Part shown: positions 56,876-64,000 of the stretch, in pieces
Layout of the letters: the number at the start of each line of letters is the position of its first letter
Position numbering within the stretch: the stretch's first letter is position 1
Source: Chloridium humicola
Lineage: Eukaryota; Ascomycota; Sordariomycetes; Chaetosphaeriales; Chaetosphaeriaceae
Assembly: GCA_027569505.1 (NCBI GenBank)
Contig: JAPDFF010000083.1
Location: forward strand, 1 to 64,000
Length of the DNA: 64,000 bases
Direction: 5' to 3'
Made by a program: the position numbers and the translations under genes
The notes under the pieces: model-generated
Database searches by the model: none
Told to the model about the DNA's origin: nothing
Seen by the model: only the letters and a program-made list of their open reading frames with translations

Positions 56876-57995
56876 AAGTGGTGATGATGGGAAGGTTGGA
56901 GTCATGAAGGATTTGGGAGTATGCCGAATATTGATGGAGTCAGATTGTTATGGTGAGATTGGGTTCGGATTCGGACTGTCACGGAGATTGAGCTTGGGAT
57001 TGGTAATGATGGGATGTTTATGATATTGGGGAGGAATGGCCTGTTTCTCTTTTGTTTTCGGAGTATGGGTATGAGATGGATTTCGTATCGTACTTGTGTG
57101 TCTTTTTTCTTTGCTTTCTGTTGCGTTTTGGGAAACGGTGAATTTCGTTGCATGGAGCTTGATGGCGCGCCTTGTTTGTTTCCTGCATTGAACGGGATGT
57201 TCACGGGCGTTTGGGGTAAACGGGAGGATATCCATGAAATGTTCTTTGTCTTTTAGTGGTTCGCTTGGAATGATGATTGCTTGGACAGAACAACCGGGTT
57301 GTCTTTGTGTGTGACTTGGTAATGTTGAAACGTGAACAAACATGAGGTTGGTTGGCGAGTGTCGACTGGTGCCAAAACCGGGAACATCAGCGCCCTTGCA
57401 CAGACATCTCAAACCGTCAAGGAGAGGTGGAGGAAGAGTTGCAGCGGCGATCAGTAATCCCCCGCATCAAACCCGTGGTTCAGAATGATTCATCTGCGTT
57501 GGTGAACAGGTTGAGTGGCTCTGTCTCGTATTAGCGGCATCAAAGGATGCCATCTCAAACGGATGCCTGGGGGAAGAAGGAATCAAGGATGATGGCGATT
57601 CCTGCAGGAGCTCTCCTTTTGAAAGATAGGATGGGGCTAAGTTTCCGGTGGCCCGGCTGTGCCTGCTCTCCCCAACACGATGGTTATTTCCGTAACGCTA
57701 CTGTAGTGCCCCAGGATGACGCAACGGCAGTGGCGGGTGGGGATGGGATCGGTGAGACAAGCGAGCGGCGATCGCATCCGATGAGGGGAAAGGGTGGTCT
57801 TGTGAGACACCAGCGCGGAGAGGAGAGGAGGACGCGGGGAGACGATGCGGGAGGATGTTTGGGGTTTAAGAAGGGGCTGCCCCTCTTTCCAACATCTCTG
57901 GAATCAAACGTCTTCTTTGACGACGACAAGTTCAAACACATCCACCATCGACAAACCCACCAGACACACTCGCAACACCCCGAACAACAAACACA
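56876..57995. other. Intergenic region between the polyketide synthase and monooxygenase genes
   Basis: No coding sequence is recognised in 1.1 kb. Both flanking genes are on the plus strand, so this is terminator plus promoter. The last 100 bases are CA-rich, like other 5' leaders here. Confidence 0.5.
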
Positions 57996-59987
57996 ATGAC
58001 GCCCCAAGCCCACCCCCCCACCACCAAAACCGAATCCTCCCAACGCGTCGTCCCTGGCTCGGTCAACCACACCCCCGCGCCCTGGCCCAAAGCCGCCACC
58101 ACCCCAGTCGAGTCCATCAACGCCGCCCAAATCGCCAACGACACCATCGCCGCCCTCAACAAGGCACTCGCCAACAACAACTATGGCGCCGTTGCCGACC
58201 TTTTCCTTCCGGGCAGCGAGAATGATACTGGCGCAACATCCTTCTGGCGCGACCACCTCGTCCTCTCCCCCAATCTCCGCACGCTCAAGGGCCGCGAGAA
58301 GATCAAATCCTTTCTCCAAGACTACGGTTCAAACTCGGCATCGCTGAAACTCATCCTTGACACCAGCACCCCCTTCCGCTCCCCGCAAGCCATGCCCTTC
58401 CGTCCCCTAGGCGACAACGCCACGGGCGTGGGTTATTTTGTGCGTGTTGAGAGTGAGGCAGGGATGGGGAGGGGTGTGGTGAGGATGGTGGAACAAGAGA
58501 AGGGGGATTGGAAGATTTGGACAGTGTTCACTACGCTGGAGGGGGTGAAGGGAGTGGTGGAGAGGGTGGGGGGGGAGAGGGAGATGGGGGTGGTGCATGG
58601 GGGGTTGGAGGGGAGGAGGAATTGGAGGGAGAGGAGGGAGGGGGAGCGGGAAGGGGGGGAGGGGGTTGAGGTGCTGGTTGTTGGTATGTTTTTGCTTCGT
58701 TTTGGTGATGTGAGGTTCAGTTGATGGAGTTGCTGACAATGATGGATAGGCGCTGGCCAGGCAGGCTTGACGGTTGCTGCGAGGTTGAAGATGCTGGGTG
58801 TTCGCGCGCTGGTGATTGATAAGAACGTGAAGGTGGGCGACAACTGGCGGAAGAGGTATCATCAGCTGGTGCTGCACGACCCAGTCTGGTATGATCACCT
58901 GCCGTACATGCCATTTCCCGAGTCGTGGCCGGTGTTTACGCCCAAGGACAAGCTGGCGGACTGGTTTGAGTCTTACGTCACTGCGATGGAGCTGAACATT
59001 TGGACGCAGTCTGAAATGGCCAACAGCGCCTGGGATGAGGAAAAGAAGCAGTGGACTGTGGGTGTTCACCGCAGTCTACCTAATGGAAGCGTCGACGAGA
59101 GGACCTTGCATCCGAAGCACATCATCATGGCCACTGGACACTCTGGCAAGCCTAACCTGCCCGACATCCCCGGCAACAAGGACTTCCAGGGCATCTATCG
59201 CCACTCTTCCGAATTTGGAGGAGCCTCAGAATTGGGCAAGGGCAAGAAGGCCGTCGTCATCGGCGCGTGCAACTCCAGCCTGGACATCTGCCAGGACTAC
59301 TTCGAAAAGGGCTGGGACGTAACGCTGGTGCAGCGCTCGTCTTCATGTGTTGTATCGAGCGAGGGGGCCATGAAGGTTTTACTTGGTGTCCTCTACGAGG
59401 AAGGCGGTCCACCGGTGGAGGATAGCGATATTGCTCTCTGGGGATGGCCCAGCCAGGTGCTCAAGTCAGTCCAAATCGACCTGACGACAATCCTGGAGGG
59501 GCACGACAAGGAGATGCTGGACGGGCTGGACAAGGCAGGTTTTAAAACGGACAGGGGACCGCATGGGGGCGGCTTGTTTTGCAAGTATCTGCAGAGGGGA
59601 GGAGGGTATTACATTGATGTTGGTGGCGCGAAACTAATTACGGATGGGAAGATCAAGGTGAAGCATGGTCAGGAGGTGCAGGAGATATTGCCGCGGGGGC
59701 TGAGGTTTGCGGATGGGAGTGAGCTGGAGGCGGATGAGATTATTTTGGCTACGGGGTACCAGAACATGCGGACGACGGCGGAGGATATCCTGCGGGAGGA
59801 TCTGCCGAAGAACGTGGGAGACATCTGGGGGTGGGATGAGGAGGGCGAGATGAGGACCATCTGGTCGAGCAGTGGTCATCCGGGGCTCTGGTTCCATGGC
59901 GGTAACTTGGCGATGTGCAGGTACTACTCGAGGTTGGTGGCGCTGCAGGTTGTGGCGAAGCTGAGGGGCATCGAGGGGCGGGTTTAA
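57996..59987 (+). CDS. Flavin-containing monooxygenase with N-terminal NTF2-like region
   Basis: Two exons (57996-58683 and 58750-59987) join in phase 1 across a 66-nt gtatgt...gctgac...atag intron, giving 641 residues. The intron splits the FAD-binding motif VVGAGQAGL, whose first Gly is residue 230. Residues about 40-200 look like a SnoaL/NTF2-like fold (LADNNYGAVADLFL-type start, then FWRDHLVLSP). The catalytic half has DKNVKVGDNWRKRY, the monooxygenase fingerprint FQGIYRHSSEF, a second Rossmann motif VVIGACNSSLDI for NADPH and the ATGYQNMR block. This arrangement is common in fungal FMO-like, YUCCA-like proteins. The substrate is unknown. Its position 1.1 kb from the polyketide synthase suggests a tailoring role, which is inference. 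Confidence 0.88.
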
Positions 59988-60660
59988 GCTTGGTTGGGGA
60001 GGATGGAGGTTGTTGGAAGAACTTTGGCAGGTGGGGTAAAGGGAACATGCTTTACTGTACTCTTGCAACCATTCCCCGTGCGGTAATACTGGCAATATTC
60101 CTCATCATTCATCTTGTACAAAATAGTGAAACAGGTCAACTCGACTGCCTCGGCCTCTGCCGCAGCCCGCATGCCATTCAGGGGTTCAGGGATAGTAAAC
60201 ATCGTCTTGTGACCTGAACTCAATCCGAAGAACCCGGGTTCTGATACCCTCGCCTTGAAATATAAACTTCGGAAAGAAAGGTACGAATAATTGGCAAGTA
60301 CCTCAAGCCTCAGCCCTTGTTCGTTATTGACATCGGGACAAAAAAAAGATTGAAAGTTGACCAAGGCCCTCGTGCTGCACCGCGTGCATCTGCTATGGGA
60401 GCTTACCCCTCCTGAATCTCTCAAGGTTTTCCTTCCGTTCTCTCTCCCAGAACGCCCATAAAAAAAAAAAGGAAGGCACGAATGCAACAAAACCCGCCTT
60501 TCTCATCCTGCTTAGCCATGTTAAATTCCCTAGCGTAAATTTTGGATGAAATCATGGCTGAGTGACAATATCAGTCTGCTCAGATCTTGAAGCTTGTTGA
60601 GGTCTTTTGGCCTCGGGCACTCGCTCGTTTTACGCCATTCGTTTTCCAAGCATTGCTACG
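59988..60660. other. Intergenic region, no gene seen
   Basis: The 673-base region between two plus-strand genes has AT-rich patches and A-runs but no coding or RNA gene that I can recognise. Confidence 0.5.
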
Positions 60661-61710
60661 ATGAAGTTCACACTCGTTTACATGACGGCCTTGTCCGCTC
60701 TCATTACCGCCGCCCCTCTCTCCCCACCTCCGCCCGACCTCCCACGCCTCGTTCTCTACCACCAAACAACGCACACTAACAACAGCCACCCCATCTCCAT
60801 TCTCCCACTTATCTCCAACCCTCGCATCGCTCTTACGCACCTCATCGTCGCCGCCTTCCACGTCAACCCCAACGGCACGATCCACCTCAACGACCACCCC
60901 CCATCCCACCCGCACTACGACACCCTCTGGCAGGAAACCCGCGCCCTCCAATCCGCAGGCGTCAAAGTGTTGGGCATGGTAGGCGGGGCAGCGCGCGGCT
61001 CTTTCACCAAGCACACTTTCGACAGCACCAGAACCTGCACCTTTGAGAAAGCTTACGCCCTGCTTTACAACACTGTCACCACGTACGACCTCGACGGCCT
61101 CGACCTCGACGTCGAAGAACCCATGTCCTTACGGGGAATAACCCGTCTTGTGCGCCGGCTCAGGACTGACTTTGGCCCCGACTTTGTCATCACCCTCGCG
61201 CCTGTTGCGACCGCCCTGGTTCGCACCAACACCCAGGCAGTAGGAAGATGTAGAGGGGGGGCCAGGGGAAGAGAGGGCGCCAATCTCAGCGGCTTCAGCT
61301 ACTTTTCCCTCAACCACGACGTCGGACAACACATCTCATTCTACAACGTGCAATTCTACAACGGCTTCGGTACCGTCAGTTGCAGCGCAGATAGCAACAC
61401 CAACACGACCAACACATTCGACGAGATTGTCGACGCCGGGTGGGACCCACGCAAGATTGTGGTCGGGCAGCTGACGAGTCCGAGGAATGGCGGGTGCGGG
61501 TTTGTGGAGCATGAGGAGCTGGGGAGGGCGGTGGGGGTCATGAGGAGGAGGTACGGGCAGATTGGGGGGATTGCCGGGTGGGAGTACTTCAATGGTGTGC
61601 CTGGGGGGGTGGGGAGGCCGTGGGTGTGGGCGAGGGAGATGACGGGGGTTTTGAGGGGGGGTGAAGGGGGATGGATGGAGGGGGAGTTTGTGAGGGGAAG
61701 TGGGAGATAG
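60661..61710 (+). CDS. Secreted GH18 chitinase-like / endo-beta-N-acetylglucosaminidase-like protein
   Basis: This intron-free gene encodes 349 residues. The first ATG in frame, at 60661, starts a signal peptide (MKFTLVYMTALSALITAAP), so the protein is secreted. The GH18 catalytic motif is intact as DGLDLDVE, with Asp-145, Asp-148, Asp-150 and Glu-152 as proton donor. Other family blocks are LTHLIVAAFHVNPNGTI, VKVLGMVGGAARGSF, FVITLAPVATAL and the final GWEYFNG. An Arg/Gly-rich insert (VGRCRGGARGREG) after NTQA does not look family-like; a splice that removes it and keeps frame is not available. No carbohydrate-binding module is visible. Substrate (chitin or N-glycan) is uncertain. Confidence 0.87.
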   Translation: MKFTLVYMTALSALITAAPLSPPPPDLPRLVLYHQTTHTNNSHPISILPLISNPRIALTHLIVAAFHVNPNGTIHLNDHPPSHPHYDTLWQETRALQSAGVKVLGMVGGAARGSFTKHTFDSTRTCTFEKAYALLYNTVTTYDLDGLDLDVEEPMSLRGITRLVRRLRTDFGPDFVITLAPVATALVRTNTQAVGRCRGGARGREGANLSGFSYFSLNHDVGQHISFYNVQFYNGFGTVSCSADSNTNTTNTFDEIVDAGWDPRKIVVGQLTSPRNGGCGFVEHEELGRAVGVMRRRYGQIGGIAGWEYFNGVPGGVGRPWVWAREMTGVLRGGEGGWMEGEFVRGSGR

Positions 61711-62178
61711 GTTCGGGGTCAGAGTGAGGTGGTGATCAAGTGATGGAGAAGAGAGCACCACCGTTGAAGTGCAAGGATCAATTCCGGGCCTCGAAAAAGC
61801 AAAATTGACTATAAAACTCATGGAGTATTAGCTTTTGACTCATTGTTGCTTTTCAGGGGTCCATTTCGCCGCCGTCAATGTGGAAGTTGCGTGGGTCAGC
61901 CCGAGGTGGACGGAGGGACAGTGAGTGAAACGTGAGAACTTCAGCGGTCAAAGGAGCCAGCACGGGAGAAAAGTTTTGCACCCCTATCACCGCCAAGACC
62001 ATCTCCACTGCCCCAGCTTCAGCCAACCACACGTCGTGTCTCTCGTCGCGACCCACCCATCAACACACGACAACCAACCTCACCACCACCAACAACAAAA
62101 CACCACCACTCTCCTCCGTCACCACACTTCTTCCCCTCTACACCACATTATTGTCACGCATCACATTCTTTCAGTACC
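61711..62178. other. Intergenic region, no gene seen
   Basis: The second half is strikingly CA-rich (accaccaccaacaacaaaac type), which fits the 5' leader of the gene at 62179. No coding sequence is recognised. Confidence 0.5.
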
Positions 62179-62583
62179 ATGGGCCGTCCCGCAGGCACAG
62201 TCGGCCGCGCCCAGCTCCGGCCCGAGGACCTGGTGCGCATCCAGACGCTGTCGCGCGACGCCCGCATGGGCCCCACTCAGATCCACAAGATCACGGGGTA
62301 CTCCATCTACCAGGTCAAGTATGCGCTGAAGAAGAAGACGCCGACGGTTGGGAAGCGGACGGGGAGGCCTAGGAAGAAGGGGGGGTCTGCCGGGGAGGGG
62401 AAGGAGGTGGGGACTAGGGAAGGGAAGAACGGTGCTGGCGCTGGGGAGGCTGAGCCTCAAGAGGGGATGGCAGAAGTGGGGGATGAGAGCAGGGAAGGGG
62501 AGGGGGACGGGGGGAGGGCGATTGAAGGGTGGGTTAATCTGAATCTTGTCCTTGGGAAAGAGCACCGGATTGGGATGCGCTGA
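62179..62583 (+). CDS. Small HTH / AT-hook protein
   Basis: An intron-free frame of 134 residues starts at the ATG after a CA-rich leader. Residues about 12-50 (LRPEDLVRIQTLSRDARMGPTQIHKITG then YSIYQVKYAL) read like a homeodomain-like helix-turn-helix of the Tc1/mariner transposase N-terminal type. GKRTGRPRKKGG follows, a canonical AT-hook (GRP core). The remaining 65 residues are Gly/Glu-rich and probably disordered. DNA binding is a reasonable inference. No DDE catalytic domain follows, so this may be a stand-alone regulator, a domesticated transposase DNA-binding domain or a remnant. The final residues (GWVNLNLVLGKEHRIGMR) are less biased in composition. Confidence 0.65.
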   Translation: MGRPAGTVGRAQLRPEDLVRIQTLSRDARMGPTQIHKITGYSIYQVKYALKKKTPTVGKRTGRPRKKGGSAGEGKEVGTREGKNGAGAGEAEPQEGMAEVGDESREGEGDGGRAIEGWVNLNLVLGKEHRIGMR

Positions 62584-63366
62584 CCGTCTGTTGACACAGG
62601 GAAGCTACTGTTTGCAATGGAGCTTGAGCAACAGCGGGACAGACAATGGGAATAGCCGGCTGAGGGACAACCAGCCGCTCCGCCCGGGGACCTGGTGTTG
62701 GAGTTGGTCGGGGATAATGACCCATCGGAGCCGGCGGTCGAGACGTCTCGAGCAGAGGCTGTGGTTGAGGCCGTGCAATGAAAGGGTTACAGAGACAGTG
62801 GTTTGGATCAACAGGATTGTCAACATCTTTGGTCGCGTGGGTTTGGGTATGATTTCGACAATGAGAAGAAAGCGATGGGACAGGGCGTCTGAGGCGCATT
62901 TGGATCTTCAGGTGAGTACCAACCATGTGGGTGAGAACGTCAGCTCGGAAAACTGACCTGTAAAATCAGGGGGGCATTTTAGAACGGATTTGATTGTATT
63001 AATGGACATGACTAGGGTGCAATAGATTTGCTGAATCATCTCCAGTTCCATTAGCAGTCTCGCCCTTGGTTTCAGATGAGACCAGGCATATCACGGCGGC
63101 AGCCAGGGTCAAGCACTTAGCCGGCAAGAGATTTGATTAGGGAAAAGAAGCTATCGACTTCGAGCACAGAAAGAGCGTCCCCCAGGCCTGAGCAAGCAGC
63201 GACAACAAAACCAAAGACCAATCCACTCCCTTGAAGGCCCGCCAGAACCATTGCCCTCCGCCATTCCCTTCCCATGCCACGCCAACCCAGAGGTTGCTTG
63301 CCGGGCCATAAACATGTTGACCAGCCACCCGACAAACACCCCATCCCTTGAGACTTGACGAGCTGC
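62584..63366. other. Convergent intergenic region, no gene seen
   Basis: This lies between the 3' ends of the HTH/AT-hook gene and the hydrophobin gene. Open frames on both strands are short and without family-like sequence. Confidence 0.5.
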
Positions 63367-63704
63367 TTACAGGTGCAGGCAGTTGAGGAGCTGGACGTTG
63401 ATGAGGGAGCCCTATCGATCGCATCCATCAGCACACCCATTCTCATTGCGATAGCTAGGAGGGAAAGGAAACTCACCAGAGGAGCGTTGGTCTGGCAGCA
63501 GTAGGCCTCGCCGTTGCAGTTGCCGCTGAGGATGCCGACGGTGCAGCCGAGCAGGCCGAGCAGGCCGTTGCAGCAGACCGACTTCTGGTTGTTGTTGCAG
63601 ACCGAGGGCTCGGTGCGCGCCTCGACAGCGTCGGCGCTGCCAGCGGGCATGGCCGAGGCGGTGATGGCGACGGCGAGGGCGGTGATGAGGGTCTTGAACT
63701 GCAT
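63367..63704 (-). CDS. Hydrophobin, class I-like
   Basis: Hydrophobins are secreted surface proteins that self-assemble at air-water interfaces on hyphae and spores. Exon 1 (63704-63477) and exon 2 (63411-63367) join in phase 0 across a 65-nt gtgagt...gatag intron, giving 90 residues. A signal peptide (MQFKTLITALAVAITASAMP) is followed by a short acidic propeptide-like segment. Eight cysteines have the required order C-CC-C-C-CC-C, with spacing C-x7-CC-x8-C-x8-C-x5-CC-x16-C. The C5-x5-CC spacing is class I-like. The C3-C4 loop of 8 residues is shorter than the usual class I range, so it is best called class I-like or intermediate. The C-terminus after the last Cys is only two residues. Confidence 0.9.
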
Positions 63705-63841
63705 TTTGAAGGGTGGGGTGGGGGGTTGCTTGGAAAGCTGGGAAGGGTGAGAGTGGTGTTTTGGTGGGTTGGGGCTTGCGGGGTTGTGGTGATGGCTGAT
63801 GGGGATGAGATCGAGGGGAGATGGGTGGGGAGGAAGGGGGG

Positions 63842-63848
63842 TTATATA
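63842..63848 (-). promoter_or_regulatory. TATA box of the hydrophobin gene
   Basis: TATATAA on the minus strand lies 138-144 nt upstream of the hydrophobin ATG, a suitable distance for a strongly expressed fungal gene. It is flanked by G-rich DNA, so it stands out clearly. Confidence 0.55.
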
Positions 63849-63900
63849 GACTTTCTCGTGGCCTTGGAGGTCGTCTGTGCTACCGCGTCCAGGACTTTAC

Positions 63901-63980
63901 CCTCTCCTGTTTCTCCTTCTCTTCCCTTCTTCTCTTTCTCCTCCCTTCTTCTCCTTCTCTTCCCTTCTTCTCCATTCTCA
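63901..63980. repeat. Polypyrimidine tandem repeat at the right edge
   Basis: About 80 bases are almost purely C and T on the plus strand. They contain two to three imperfect copies of a unit like ttctccttctcttccctt. On the hydrophobin coding strand this reads as a GA-rich tract 200-280 nt upstream of the ATG. Confidence 0.8.
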
Positions 63981-64000
63981 GTCGGAGATGAGGTTGGATG

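Noticed and set aside
61240..61290. Candidate intron gtagga...ctcag in the GH18 gene
   Set aside because: The 50-nt length breaks the frame, and the next acceptor also does, so the segment is left as coding.

Overview
This window comes from a filamentous ascomycete, most likely a sordariomycete. The evidence is short introns with GTnnGT donors and CTGAC/CTAAC branch points, C-ending codon preference, gene content (a highly reducing polyketide synthase, a hydrophobin, a clock-controlled trehalose phosphorylase homologue, a DUF3405 protein) and an intron-containing nuclear tRNA. Genus is inference only. About twenty protein genes, one tRNA and one gene relic can be supported. Most are housekeeping or conserved genes separated by 0.4-3.5 kb of non-coding DNA.

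Layout. 1-1.5 kb: AT-rich DNA with a degenerate repeat. 1.5-11.2 kb: one giant gene for a 3177-residue DUF6606/DUF3638/DUF3645 protein. 12.2-18.5 kb: a single-pass membrane protein, sterol C5-desaturase (ERG3) and two small unknown proteins. 19.9-23.4 kb: a small hypothetical gene and a DUF3405 type II membrane protein, both on the minus strand. 25.2-28.9 kb: biotin synthase and GINS subunit PSF3 (minus), the latter divergent from mitochondrial MnSOD (plus). 31.9-35.3 kb: trehalose phosphorylase/CCG-9 (seven exons), convergent with thymidylate synthase (36.0-37.1 kb, minus). 37.5-42.1 kb: a processive GT2 membrane glycosyltransferase, a decayed gene and an unknown protein. 43 kb: tRNA-Arg(ACG). 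44.3-45.7 kb: flavohemoglobin. 49.2-60 kb: a secondary-metabolism pair, a PKS-NRPS-clade polyketide synthase with no NRPS and a flavin monooxygenase with an N-terminal NTF2-like region. 60.6-63.7 kb: a secreted GH18 enzyme, a small HTH/AT-hook protein and a hydrophobin.

Points of interest. The giant DUF3638 protein carries a set of motifs that reads like a SecA/superfamily 2 motor (GEGKS, DESDE, RGTDLKL and a QxxxRMRKLGxGQ box). Almost every gene shifts from C-rich at its 5' end to G-rich at its 3' end on the coding strand. Two S-phase genes (thymidylate synthase and PSF3) each have MCB-type ACGCG elements about 120 nt before the ATG. The polyketide synthase has a degenerate methyltransferase core, an altered ketoreductase glycine motif and no visible release domain. 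The GT2 gene starts inside a 51-nt tandem repeat whose outermost unit has collapsed into a 14-nt homopolymer. No complete mobile element, rRNA or CRISPR array was seen.
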